NCBI GenBank assembly: GCA_012031225.1
Contig: JAAUTZ010000037.1
Span: 1-34,505, forward strand
DNA: 34,505 nucleotides
Source of the DNA: Chloroflexaceae bacterium
Lineage (GTDB): Bacteria; Chloroflexota; Chloroflexia; Chloroflexales; Chloroflexaceae
Direction of reading: 5' to 3'
The notes under the pieces are model-generated. The model saw nothing but the letters and a program-made list of their open reading frames with translations, was not told the DNA's origin and did not search any database. The position numbers and the translations under genes were made by a program. Below, in pieces: positions 23,333 to 31,578 of the stretch. Every line of letters starts with the position of its first letter. The first letter of the stretch is position 1.

Positions 23333-23991
23333 ACCAAACTCCTTCGCGGCGTGGGGTCATTTGCTGCTGGCTCTGCGCTCGGTTCAAGCCCAGCTTCAGC
23401 AAGCGGGCGATACTGCGCCAGAAAAGCCCGCTCAGCACGGGCGAGCAGCGTGCCCACTGAGCTTGGCGCAAGCTCCAATGCGGCGGCAATCTCGGCGTAG
23501 TGTAGCCCGCCATACCGCAGCAGCAAAATCCGGCTCTGGCGTTCGGGCAAGCGCAGCAGCGCACGCCGCACCTGCTCGCGTTCCTCGTGGCGGAGCACCA
23601 CCGTTGCCGGATCCGGCAGGGTTGCCGTGTAGCTTGTTGGATCGGCATAACTCTGGGCCTCGCGCTGTTGGCGGCGACGCTGTCCCCGCACGCTGTTGTA
23701 GCCGCGATTCAGGGCGACGCGGCACAGCCAGCCCACCAGTGCATGCTCGTGGTTCAGGTGCGGTGGGTGCTGATACAGCGCGAGAAACGTCTCCTGTAAC
23801 AGGTCTTCGGCTTCATCTGGGCTAGCGCACATATGATACAACACACGCCATACCGCCGCATAGTGGCGCGTAAAGAGTACCTCAAAGGCGGCACCGCGTT
23901 GATCGGGCTGGTGCAGCAGGGACAGCAATGCCGCATCGTTCAGGTGCGTCAGGGGGGCAGGTTGTTCGTTCGCTGTCTGGTCAGCGTGCAT
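23329..23991 (-). CDS. ECF-type RNA polymerase sigma factor
   Basis: The 220-residue sigma factor has region 2 motifs FEVLFTRHYAAVWRVLYHM and DEAEDLLQETFLALYQ, and a region 4 helix-turn-helix LPERQSRILLLRYGGLHYAE with IAAALELAPSSVGTLLARAE. The start at 23991 (MHADQTANEQ) has GGAGTG about 10 bases upstream. A longer frame to 24189 would translate the repeat-bearing leader into non-family sequence. Translation is coupled to the anti-sigma gene. ECF factors usually activate their own operon, so the ABC exporter and methyltransferase downstream may be part of its regulon (inference). The upstream region is shared with the divergent hisC. Confidence 0.9.
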   Translation of the reverse strand: MHADQTANEQPAPLTHLNDAALLSLLHQPDQRGAAFEVLFTRHYAAVWRVLYHMCASPDEAEDLLQETFLALYQHPPHLNHEHALVGWLCRVALNRGYNSVRGQRRRQQREAQSYADPTSYTATLPDPATVVLRHEEREQVRRALLRLPERQSRILLLRYGGLHYAEIAAALELAPSSVGTLLARAERAFLAQYRPLAEAGLEPSAEPAANDPTPRRSLV

Positions 23992-24019
23992 CAGGTGCTT
24001 CACTCCATGCGCTGCATAC

Positions 24020-24046
24020 GCTCTGTGCGCTCTGTGCGCTCTGTGC
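24020..24046. repeat. 9-bp tandem repeat, three units
   Basis: GCTCTGTGC occurs three times head to tail in the leader of the sigma gene, between its start and the divergent promoters. Probably slippage-derived; no function seen. Confidence 0.7.
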
Positions 24047-24087
24047 GCGATCTCCTCAGATGCACGCCAGTTGGCGGCATCGGCTAC

Positions 24088-24097
24088 TATCATGATA
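24088..24097. promoter_or_regulatory. Palindrome in the sigma gene promoter region
   Basis: TATCATGATA is a perfect 10-bp palindrome. On the minus strand it partly overlaps a possible TTGCAG-N16-GATAGT promoter for the sigma gene. Weak evidence. Confidence 0.25.
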
Positions 24098-24166
24098 ACA
24101 CCGCCACCTGCAATTCTGTGACAGGCAACTGCCAGCGATACAAACCACCCCACACCGGCGCGGGCG

Positions 24167-24175
24167 TGGTATAAT
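24167..24175 (+). promoter_or_regulatory. Extended -10 promoter for hisC
   Basis: TGG-TATAAT: a perfect -10 with an upstream TGn, and no clear -35. Transcription would start near 24182, giving a leader of about 43 bases before the hisC ATG. Confidence 0.55.
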
Positions 24176-24224
24176 TGCCCCTGCACCAAATCCGGTGCCT
24201 GTGGAGCTGCTGGAGCAAACCCGG

Positions 24225-25349
24225 ATGACCCGATTAGCTGACGTGCCTAATCTGATCCGACCAGATATTGCCGATCTCGAAGCCTACACGCCGATCCTGC
24301 CACTGGATGTATTGGCAGAACGGTTGCACCTTCCGGTTGAGTCACTGGTCAAACTGGATGCCAACGAGAACCCCTATGGCCCCGCCCCAGCGGCATTGGC
24401 GGCACTGGCACACGAAGCGCACTATGCAATCTACCCCGACCCAGAGCATACCGCTCTGCGGCGGGCTTTGAGCGACTTCATCGGGCAGCCTATTGAACGA
24501 ATCCTGTGCGGCGCGGGCGCAGATGAGGTGATTGACTTGCTGCTGCGGGTGATACTCCAGCCCGGCGATTGTGTGCTGGATTGCCCGCCAACGTTTGGCA
24601 TGTACGCCTTCGATACGGCGATCAATGCGGGCAACCGCATCGTTGTGCCGCGCCGTGCCGATTTCAGCCTTGATCTGCCCGCGATTGGGCAAGCCGTCGC
24701 AACCCACCACCCGAAGGTGCTGTTTATCGCCTCGCCCAACAACCCCTCCGGCAATGCCACCCCACTGGCTGAGATCATCCAGCTCCTACAGCTGCCCGTG
24801 CTGGTGGTGGTGGATCAGGCGTATATCGAGTTCACCGATCCGATGTATGATGCACTTGACCTGCTAGGGCAGCACGAGAACCTTGTGGTGCTGCGGACTT
24901 TCAGCAAGTGGGCTGGCTTGGCCGGCTTGCGGATCGGCTACGGCGTGATGCACGCGCAGCTTGCCACGCACTTGTGGAAGATCAAGCAGCCCTACAATGT
25001 CAATCAGGCGGCATTGGTGGCTGCGCTCGCCGCGCTGCACGATAGCGAGCACCTGCCGCAGAGCATCGCTGCTATCGTTGCCGAACGCGAACGGCTGATC
25101 GCTGCCGTGCAGTCGCTCGGTTGGTTGCAGCCCTACCCCACCCAAGCCAACTTTGTGCTGTGCCGTGTGACCGATGCGGCGGGCCAGCCCGCGCCGGCCC
25201 GCGCCGCGCAGACCTATCAGCACTTGCAGCAGCAGGGCATTCTCGTGCGTTACTACCGCAAGCCCGACTTAAACGATTGCATCCGCATCAGTGTGGGCAC
25301 GCCCGCCCAGCACGAACGCCTGCTCGCGGCATTGCGGGCGATGGGCTAG
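24225..25349 (+). CDS. hisC: Histidinol-phosphate aminotransferase
   Basis: The 374-residue PLP enzyme transfers an amino group from glutamate to imidazole acetol phosphate. Motifs: VKLDANENPYGPAP, ILCGAGADEVIDLLL, FIASPNNPSGN, VVVDQAYIEFTD, and the PLP-binding Lys in RTFSKWAGLAGLRIGY, followed by NVNQAALVAA and a C-terminal IRISVGTPAQ. This is the HisC subgroup of fold-type I enzymes. The ATG at 24225 has GGAG about 10 bases upstream; a GTG at 24195 lacks a site. First gene of a his cluster, followed by a phosphatase and hisB, which supports the histidine assignment. Confidence 0.93.
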   Translation: MTRLADVPNLIRPDIADLEAYTPILPLDVLAERLHLPVESLVKLDANENPYGPAPAALAALAHEAHYAIYPDPEHTALRRALSDFIGQPIERILCGAGADEVIDLLLRVILQPGDCVLDCPPTFGMYAFDTAINAGNRIVVPRRADFSLDLPAIGQAVATHHPKVLFIASPNNPSGNATPLAEIIQLLQLPVLVVVDQAYIEFTDPMYDALDLLGQHENLVVLRTFSKWAGLAGLRIGYGVMHAQLATHLWKIKQPYNVNQAALVAALAALHDSEHLPQSIAAIVAERERLIAAVQSLGWLQPYPTQANFVLCRVTDAAGQPAPARAAQTYQHLQQQGILVRYYRKPDLNDCIRISVGTPAQHERLLAALRAMG

Positions 25350-25472
25350 GCTACTGCGATAAATTGACATAAAACGAGATGCCGTAGCAAGGTGCGGCGG
25401 GCGGGTAATTCTCGCCCCTACAATAACCATAGGTATCGTGTGAACCTGAGCGAGAGAGGATTGAACCGAGGC

Positions 25473-26252
25473 ATGCGCGACACATTGCAAGAACTGTTGG
25501 TATTCGCCCACCGCATCGCGTGGGAAGCGGGCAAGATTACCCTGCGCTACTTCCAGACGGGCGTGCAAGTGGATCAGAAGGCAGACGACTCGCCCGTAAC
25601 GATTGCGGATCGGGAAGCGGAGGCATTCATTCGGCAGATGCTTACGGCGCACTACCCCGCGCATGGCATTCTCGGCGAGGAAGAGGGCGCAAGCGCAAAT
25701 GTAGATGCCGCTTGGCGATGGATTGTAGACCCGATAGATGGCACGCGGGCGTTTGTGCGCGGTGTGCCACTCTACGGCGTGATGCTGGGGCTAGAGTATA
25801 ACAACGAGCCAGTGCTGGGCGTAATCAACATGCCGGCCCTGAATGAGATGACCTATGCCGCGCAGGGCTTGGGCTGCTATTGGAATGGTCGCCCGTGCCG
25901 CGTCTCCAGTGTGCCGCGCCTTGCCGAGGGGGTTCTGGCTGCTACCACCGCCGATGATCGCTACCCGCGCACGGGCAAGCAGGCTGCCTTTGAGCGACTG
26001 GTGGGAGCGGCGGGCATGTTCCGCACATGGGGCGATTGCTACGGCTATGTGCTGGTAGCAACAGGCCGCGCCGAAGCCACGCTCGATCCGATTGTGAGTG
26101 TGTGGGATGTCGCGGCGGCGGCTCCGATTGTGCGCGAGGCGGGCGGTACGTTCACCGATTGGCAGGGCACCCCGACGATCCACCACAAAGAGGGCATCGC
26201 CACGAATGGCTTGGTGTATGATGAAGTGATGGCACTGGTGCGCGGCGCATGA
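25473..26252 (+). CDS. hisN: Inositol-monophosphatase-family histidinol-phosphatase
   Basis: A 259-residue metal-dependent phosphatase. It has the IMPase motifs GEEEG (metal-binding Glu), [15 protein letters not shown] (DPIDGT) and [15 protein letters not shown] (WD..A...I..EAGG), with [20 protein letters not shown] between them. The gene lies between hisC and hisB and overlaps hisB by ATGA, so I infer it supplies the histidinol-phosphate phosphatase step, as HisN does in actinobacteria. The ATG at 25473 (MRDTLQELL) matches where the family begins; the preceding in-frame residues from 25392 are not family-like. An activity on inositol or other sugar phosphates cannot be excluded. Confidence 0.88.
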   Translation: MRDTLQELLVFAHRIAWEAGKITLRYFQTGVQVDQKADDSPVTIADREAEAFIRQMLTAHYPAHGILGEEEGASANVDAAWRWIVDPIDGTRAFVRGVPLYGVMLGLEYNNEPVLGVINMPALNEMTYAAQGLGCYWNGRPCRVSSVPRLAEGVLAATTADDRYPRTGKQAAFERLVGAAGMFRTWGDCYGYVLVATGRAEATLDPIVSVWDVAAAAPIVREAGGTFTDWQGTPTIHHKEGIATNGLVYDEVMALVRGA

Positions 26253-26851
26253 GCAACATTCCCCCCCGCACCGCTGAGATGACCCGCACGACGGGCGAAA
26301 CCCAGATTCGCCTCGCGCTCAATGTGGACGGGAGCGGGCAAGCTCAGATCGAGACGGGCATCGGCTTTCTCGATCATATGCTGACGTTATGGTCCAAGCA
26401 TGGGCTGTTTGACCTGACGGTGGCGGCACAGGGCGATCTGCACATTGATGAACACCACACCGCCGAAGATACCTGCATCTGCTTAGGGCGGGCCCTCGAT
26501 CAAGCGTTGGGCGAGCGGCGCGGGATTGTGCGTACCGCGCACAGCTACGTCCCAATGGATGAGGCCCTTGCACGGGTGGCAGTAGATCTAGGCGGGCGGG
26601 CGTATTGTGTGGTCCACGCCGAGTTCCGTACCCCGCGGGTGGGCCAGCTGGGGACAGACCTCGTAGCGCACCTATTCGAGAGCATTGCCACGCCCGCCCG
26701 TATGAACATCCACGCGCACGTCCTTTATGGGCACAACGATCACCACAAGATCGAAGCCCTGTTCAAAGCCTTTGGGCGAGCACTGGACATCGCCACACGC
26801 TACGATCCGCGCCTCGCCAATGCTGTGCCGAGTACCAAAGGCGTGCTGTAA
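26249..26851 (+). CDS. hisB: Imidazoleglycerol-phosphate dehydratase
   Basis: The 200-residue dehydratase acts on imidazole glycerol phosphate in histidine synthesis. Mn-binding motifs are visible: [38 protein letters not shown] and [20 protein letters not shown], followed by STKGVL at the end. It is monofunctional and lacks the phosphatase domain of enteric HisB, consistent with a separate HisN next to it. The first ATG overlaps the hisN stop (ATGA). Confidence 0.97.
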   Translation: MSNIPPRTAEMTRTTGETQIRLALNVDGSGQAQIETGIGFLDHMLTLWSKHGLFDLTVAAQGDLHIDEHHTAEDTCICLGRALDQALGERRGIVRTAHSYVPMDEALARVAVDLGGRAYCVVHAEFRTPRVGQLGTDLVAHLFESIATPARMNIHAHVLYGHNDHHKIEALFKAFGRALDIATRYDPRLANAVPSTKGVL

Positions 26852-26867
26852 AGCCTTGTGCGGCGCG

Positions 26868-26888
26868 TGCTAGTCGTCCGTACTAGCA
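26868..26888. other. Hairpin at the convergent hisB / unknown gene junction
   Basis: TGCTAGT and ACTAGCA are perfect 7-bp arms around a 7-base loop, overlapping the stop codon of the minus-strand gene (26870-26872). There is no T-tract on either side, so it is at best a weak bidirectional terminator. Confidence 0.3.
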
Positions 26889-27508
26889 ACAAGTACATCC
26901 TGCTGCAACTGCCCTAACTCAGCGCGGGCAGGCTGCGCCAGAAGCGGATCGAGCAGGGTACTCGTGTTGTTCAGGGCATGCTGGTAGGCTTCTTCCACCA
27001 CGCGCTGGCAGAGCACCGCCTCGCGCCACTCCTGCCGATACTCCTGCGCCACCCGAATCGCGTGGTCAAGGCGCACACACACATCGTCGAGGGCGATAAC
27101 CACATGTTGTTCTACCGGGCACGGGCTACTCAGGCGCAGCGCAGCACGGGTACGTTGCAGCGTGTGCAGCACATCCGCCGAGCTACCCGCGCAGGGGCGC
27201 GGCACAATCGCCTGCACCTGCGCCGAGTCGTCTCCGTATTGGGCGATTAGCATGTGCTGGATCTGATTGTAGAGCCGTTGTCCAGCAACTTCCCACTGCC
27301 AACGCACCGTCGTCGCACGGTGCCACATCTGCATAGCGGCTTCGCAGGTCTGCTGATACTCTTCGAGCGAGGTGTGGATTTCGTAGTGCTGATGAAGCGC
27401 ACGCGAAATCGCGGGCCCACCGCGCTGGTTCTCCAGCATCGCAATGATGCGCTGTGAGTTGCCGAGTAAGCCTGCATCTTGCATCGGGACACTGAATGTC
27501 TGGGTCAA
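26870..27508 (-). CDS. Hypothetical helical protein, unknown
   Basis: A 212-residue soluble protein without a recognised family. It is rich in Gln, Ala, Glu, Arg and His, predicted mostly helical (YEIHTSLEEYQQTCEAAMQM, TVRWQWEVAGQRLYNQIQHM, DDVCVRLDHAIRVAQEYRQE), with only a few Cys. There are no membrane segments or signal peptide. The start is a TTG at 27508 with AGGGAG about 7 bases upstream; an in-frame ATG at 27484 is a fallback. It forms its own transcription unit with a good upstream promoter and is convergent with hisB. The Gln-rich C-terminus (LGQLQQDVLVASTDD) is typical of neither an enzyme nor a DNA-binding fold. Confidence 0.7.
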   Translation of the reverse strand: MTQTFSVPMQDAGLLGNSQRIIAMLENQRGGPAISRALHQHYEIHTSLEEYQQTCEAAMQMWHRATTVRWQWEVAGQRLYNQIQHMLIAQYGDDSAQVQAIVPRPCAGSSADVLHTLQRTRAALRLSSPCPVEQHVVIALDDVCVRLDHAIRVAQEYRQEWREAVLCQRVVEEAYQHALNNTSTLLDPLLAQPARAELGQLQQDVLVASTDD

Positions 27509-27583
27509 GGTAGTGCTCCCTTAACTATATGAGGTTTCATAGATGGGTTGCTGCTAGAGCTTCCCAAGGGTATTTCTACGATT

Positions 27584-27613
27584 ACTATATCCTTTATAAG
27601 GAGAAACTGTCTA
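27584..27613 (-). promoter_or_regulatory. Sigma-70-like promoter for the unknown 212-residue gene
   Basis: On the minus strand TAGACA (27608-27613, 5/6) and TATAGT (27584-27589, 5/6) are separated by 18 bases. This is the same spacing and the same -10 hexamer as the promoter at 12945-12974. The leader is about 70 bases. Confidence 0.55.
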
Positions 27614-27693
27614 TAGTACCTTGCGGTCACTTTTTACATGGGTATAGTGGGGCGTGCCGATAGGACACTTGCCGGTGGCGTTCGGCATACAGA

Positions 27694-27714
27694 AGCCGTG
27701 TCGCTGACACGGCT
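27694..27714 (-). terminator. Hairpin after the TolB-like gene, probable terminator
   Basis: AGCCGTGTC and GACACGGCT are perfect 9-bp arms around a 3-base loop, 32 bases after the stop of the sppA/TolB-like unit. The following minus-strand bases (TCTGTATG) are only moderately T-rich, so efficiency is uncertain. Confidence 0.45.
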
Positions 27715-27746
27715 CGGTACAACGGCGATGCTGGGATCGCGGGGTG

Positions 27747-28685
27747 CTACCACGCCCAGTGGGGGGTGAAGTCGCCCGCTGGATTACTTAGATCGGTGAG
27801 GCGGGTAAGGTCACTGCCATCGCGGTTGATCCGGTAAATCTTGGTGCTGCGATCTGGATCACGCTGGCTGTAGAAAACAAGCTGCTGTCCATCCGGCGAC
27901 CACGCTGGCTCAAACACGGAGGCGGTGCCATCGCTGATGCGCTGCAAGCCGGAGCCATCGGCCCGCACAATCGCTAGATCGCGGCCCCCCTGCTGCTCAA
28001 TTGTCAAAGCGAACTCAGTCCCATCGGGCGACCACGCCGGAGCCGCGAGGCTGAAATCATCGCCACCCAACACCCGCACCGGCGCGGCAGCATCTGCGAC
28101 TTGGACCGCCAGCGCATCGAGCGCGATACGCACCGTGTACAGGGCGGGCAAACCCTCCCGCTCCGAGATGAAGGCGATCTGCGTGCCATCCGGCGACCAT
28201 GTGGGGGCGGTATCGTTGGCGGGGTGTTCGGTGAGGGGTAGCACCAGATCGCCATCGGCTTGGAGCACGTAGAGATCAAGATTGCCGCCCCGATCTGAGA
28301 CAAAGGCGATCCAGTTGCCATCTGGCGACCATGCCGGGTAGGTGTCTTCGCTCAGGCTCTGGGTCACGTTGGTTTGGTTGGAGCCATCCGCCTGCATCAC
28401 CCAAATATCATTTGTGCCAGCGCGGTTGGAGATGAACGCGATCCGCGTGCGGTCTGGCGACCAGACGGGGTAGCTATCATCGTCCGCGTGCTGGGTGAGG
28501 CGTTCCTGCACCGTGCCGTCAGGGTTCATCCGGTAAATATCGTTGTTGAAGTTGCGCCCACTAGCGAAGGTGATCTTGCCGCCGGTGGGGATCGGCGCGG
28601 GGGGCGGCACAAGCATGCCGCACGCCCCTACGAGCACCCCCAGCCCCACGAGCATCGCAACGAGCAACATCCGTGTATGTGTCAT
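27747..28685 (-). CDS. TolB-like beta-propeller (PD40 repeat) lipoprotein
   Basis: The 312-residue protein has an N-terminal lipoprotein signal (MLLVAMLVGLGVLVGAC, lipobox VGAC) and a Pro-rich linker (PPPAPIPTGG). The rest is a series of about six PD40 blades. Each carries a WSPDG-like core (YPVWSPDRTRIAFISNR, YPAWSPDGNWIAFVSDR, PTWSPDGTQIAFISER, PAWSPDGTEFAL, PAWSPDGQQLVFYSQR) and aspartate-rich turns (NNDIYRMNPDGT, TNDIWVMQADGS). It is expected on the outer face of the membrane as a binding scaffold. Its start overlaps the sppA stop (TGATG), so the two are translationally coupled. Confidence 0.88.
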   Translation of the reverse strand: MTHTRMLLVAMLVGLGVLVGACGMLVPPPAPIPTGGKITFASGRNFNNDIYRMNPDGTVQERLTQHADDDSYPVWSPDRTRIAFISNRAGTNDIWVMQADGSNQTNVTQSLSEDTYPAWSPDGNWIAFVSDRGGNLDLYVLQADGDLVLPLTEHPANDTAPTWSPDGTQIAFISEREGLPALYTVRIALDALAVQVADAAAPVRVLGGDDFSLAAPAWSPDGTEFALTIEQQGGRDLAIVRADGSGLQRISDGTASVFEPAWSPDGQQLVFYSQRDPDRSTKIYRINRDGSDLTRLTDLSNPAGDFTPHWAW

Positions 28686-29761
28686 CAGGGAACCATCCGA
28701 TACTCAAGCAGCGGCGTTTGCGGTTGGGTCAATTGGTGCAAGCCGAGTGGATCGGGCGGCTGCTGCATCTGGATCAGGCTGCCCTGTAGCAGCGAGAGCA
28801 GCGAGGGCGTGCTGCTATAGCGCACTACCAGCGCATCATCCGGCAATCCGGCGCGGGTTTTGGCTTCGGCAATGGCATCATCACGGTTGCCCAATTCATC
28901 CACCAAGCCGAGCTGCTGCGCTTGCATGCCCGTGTAGATGCGCCCATCAGCAAGCTCTATCACGCGGTCACGGGGCAGGTTGCGCCCCGCCACAATCACA
29001 TCCACAAAACCAGCATAGGCTTGGTCTACGATGGCTTGGAGGACATCCCGTTCCTCATCCGAGAGCGGGCGGGCCGGGGAGCCAATATCTTTCAGCTCGC
29101 CGCTCTTGAAGACGAGCTGCTGCAAACCGATCTTTTCAAGCGTTTCTTCGTAGTTGAGCAGCGAGATGATCACGCCCAAGCTACCCGTGAAGGTATCCGG
29201 GTTGGCGTAGATCTGCTCAGCGGCAGTGGCAATGTAGTAGCCCCCACTCGCGGCAACCGTGCCCATCGAGGCAATCAAGGGCTTGCCCGTCTCACGGAAC
29301 TGCATCAGCGCAGCGTGGATCTCATTGCTTGCCACCACCCCGCCGCCCGGACTGTTGATGCGGAGCACTACCGCCCGCACCCGTGCATCGGTGGCGGCTT
29401 GCTGGATCTGCTGAATGTACTGTTCGGTGGTGAGTTGCTGCCCGCTGAAATCGGGGGTTTCTACGCCGATTGCACCACTCACCTCAATTACCACAATGCG
29501 CTCGCTGCCACTGCCAGCGATGACTTGTTCTTCCCAACGCGGCGCAGCTGAGGCAAGCCCGCTGCCGGAGCCACCCGCCGCCAGTGCCACAAAGAAGAAG
29601 CCGAGCGGTAGCAGCGCACACAGCAGCAACGCACCAGCCAACCCAAACAGGGCAAACAGCCCGCGATTGTTCTTTTTGGGGGCCGGCGGCGCAGGTGGCG
29701 GCGATCCGTAGGGCGGCATTGGTGGCGGATTGCGCGGGGGTTGTTGTTCGTGTTGTTCCAT
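28685..29761 (-). CDS. sppA: Signal peptide peptidase SppA (S49 family)
   Basis: The 358-residue membrane protease degrades cleaved signal peptides. It has a Pro-rich cytoplasmic N-terminus (about 30 residues), one transmembrane helix (LFALFGLAGALLLCALLPLG), then a single S49 domain. The nucleophile Ser lies in GTVAASGGYYIATAAE and the general-base Lys in FKSGELKDIGSPARPLSDEE. INSPGGGVVASNEIHAAL and FTGSLGVIISLLNYEETLEKI complete the fold. The length fits the short bacterial (SppA-short) form. ACGAGGAATAG precedes the ATG. It is coupled to the downstream TolB-like gene. The short spacer upstream contains TGCCG-CTA-CGGCA (29793-29805), a small hairpin of unknown role. Confidence 0.94.
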   Translation of the reverse strand: MEQHEQQPPRNPPPMPPYGSPPPAPPAPKKNNRGLFALFGLAGALLLCALLPLGFFFVALAAGGSGSGLASAAPRWEEQVIAGSGSERIVVIEVSGAIGVETPDFSGQQLTTEQYIQQIQQAATDARVRAVVLRINSPGGGVVASNEIHAALMQFRETGKPLIASMGTVAASGGYYIATAAEQIYANPDTFTGSLGVIISLLNYEETLEKIGLQQLVFKSGELKDIGSPARPLSDEERDVLQAIVDQAYAGFVDVIVAGRNLPRDRVIELADGRIYTGMQAQQLGLVDELGNRDDAIAEAKTRAGLPDDALVVRYSSTPSLLSLLQGSLIQMQQPPDPLGLHQLTQPQTPLLEYRMVP

Positions 29762-29874
29762 ATCTATTCCTCGTGTTCTAGGTAATTCAATTCTGCCGTA
29801 GCGGCAACGCTTGTATATATGATAGCACGGTTAGCCTACTTATCCTGCCGCCCTGCCACCTTACCCCCTGCTTG

Positions 29875-31263
29875 CTAGAAATGGGTCACGCTGGTGCGAG
29901 CATGTACCAGTTCGGCGGCTTTGCCAATGTAGCCCGCCGGAGTCAGGGCGAGCAGTTCAGCTTGCACGGCTGGCTCTAGCGCAAGGCTCACGATGAAGGC
30001 GTGAATGTCAGCGAGCGTCAGGCTACGCCCGCGTGTCAACACTTTCAGGGCCTCGTAGGGCTGCGGGTAGCCCACCCGCCGCAGGATCGTCTGGATCGCT
30101 TCGGCAAGCACTTCGGGATGCGCGGCAAGCTCGGCTTCGAGGCGATCATGGTTGATGGCAACCTTGCGGATGCCCCGCAGCACCCGCTGGTAGGCGAGCA
30201 GGCTGTGCCCAAAGCTCACGCCGATGTTGCGAAGGACGGTGCTATCGGACAGATCGCGCTGCAAACGGGAGACCGGTAGCTTGCGGCTAAAGAATTCGAG
30301 CAGCGCATTGGCTAGCCCTAGATTGCCTTCTGCATTCTCGAAATCAATTGGGTTGACTTTGTGCGGCATCGTGGATGACCCAACCTCGCCCGCCTGTGCC
30401 GCCTGCACGAGATAGCCATCGCTGATGTATCGCCAGTAGTCTTGGCACAGATCAATCAGAATCGTATTCAGCCGCTTGAGTGTATCGCACATCTCGGCTA
30501 GGGTATCGTGCGGCTCAATCTGGGTGGTGAGCAGGACAGGCTCCAGATCAAGCGCACGGATGAAGGCTCGGCTGAAGCTAAACCAATCCACATCGGGATA
30601 GGCGGCAACGTGGGCACTGTAGGTTCCGGTTGCGCCATTCAGCTTGCCCGTCAGCCGCAGGGCGGTCAAATCATCGAGGCTGCGCTTGAGGCGGGCGGCA
30701 AAGACGGCAAGCTCTTTGCCAAAGGTGGTGGGTGTGGCGGCTTGGCCATGCGTGCGGGCAAGCATGGCGGTAGCGGCTTCACGCTCGGCGATCTCGCGCA
30801 GGGTGTTGTGCAACTCGCTGAGGATCGGCAGGATCACCTGATCGCGGGCTTCGCGCAGCAGCAGCGCATAGGCGAGGTTGTTCACATCTTCAGAGGTGAG
30901 CGCAAAATGGACTGCTTCTTGCCACGCCGCTAGCCCCTGTGCTGCAAGCTGTTCCCGCAGCCAATACTCCACCGCCTTAACATCGTGGTTGACGCGCCGA
31001 TCCCACGCGGCTATTGCAGTTGCATCGGCATCGCTGAATTGGCGATAGCGTTGGCGTAGCTCGCCCTGCTGCTGGGTGGTCAGGCTTGCCACAAATGGTA
31101 TACTAGGAGTACGGGCGAGAAAGATCAGATACTCAATTTCTACCCACGCACGGTAGCGAAACAGAGCCGCTTCGCTGAAGAAGCTGGCAAGGCTGGCAAT
31201 GTCTTTGCGATAGCGGCCATCGAGCGGCGATAGCGCGGCAAGGGTCGGGTCAAATGCGGTCAT
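29875..31263 (-). CDS. purB: Adenylosuccinate lyase
   Basis: The 462-residue lyase releases fumarate at two steps of purine synthesis. The N-terminus LAALSPLDGRYRKDIASLAS and the length match the Escherichia coli-type PurB. The fumarase-superfamily signature is SSTMPHKVNPIDFENAEGN. TSEDVNNLAYALLLREA and MLARTHGQAATPTTFGKELA provide the other two catalytic regions (general acid His). The ATG at 31263 has ACGAGGTT about 10 bases upstream. A frame extending to 31410 adds 49 residues (HPPPRKITYNPCRHRRS and so on) with no counterpart in the family and was not used. It is divergent from the aminotransferase gene. Confidence 0.94.
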   Translation of the reverse strand: MTAFDPTLAALSPLDGRYRKDIASLASFFSEAALFRYRAWVEIEYLIFLARTPSIPFVASLTTQQQGELRQRYRQFSDADATAIAAWDRRVNHDVKAVEYWLREQLAAQGLAAWQEAVHFALTSEDVNNLAYALLLREARDQVILPILSELHNTLREIAEREAATAMLARTHGQAATPTTFGKELAVFAARLKRSLDDLTALRLTGKLNGATGTYSAHVAAYPDVDWFSFSRAFIRALDLEPVLLTTQIEPHDTLAEMCDTLKRLNTILIDLCQDYWRYISDGYLVQAAQAGEVGSSTMPHKVNPIDFENAEGNLGLANALLEFFSRKLPVSRLQRDLSDSTVLRNIGVSFGHSLLAYQRVLRGIRKVAINHDRLEAELAAHPEVLAEAIQTILRRVGYPQPYEALKVLTRGRSLTLADIHAFIVSLALEPAVQAELLALTPAGYIGKAAELVHARTSVTHF

Positions 31264-31578
31264 CACAGTAGCAACCTCGTGTTGTGTATAGTCCAGCTTG
31301 GCTTGGGCTGGCGCGGATCGCCTGTGCCTGCACGGATTATACGTGATTTTGCGCGGCGGCGGGTGCAGCTCCTGCCGAATCAGGGGTGCGGCGGGCTGAT
31401 CTTTGTGCAATTTGTCACCTAAGATGGTGGCTGGAAGGCTTGTTTATCGCCTTGTTGTATGTTAAGATGCGAAGAATTGGATAAGTAATCTAAGTTTAAG
31501 TGGGCTGATCTGGGTGAAGCCTACAATGCGCCTGCCACAGATCGGCTAAGCGGGGCGTTACCGCTGCAAGGAGTACAC

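Noticed and set aside
24047-24189. N-terminal extension of the sigma factor to 286 residues
   Set aside because: The extra residues come from the tandem-repeat leader and the divergent promoter region, and a good ribosome site precedes the ATG at 23991.
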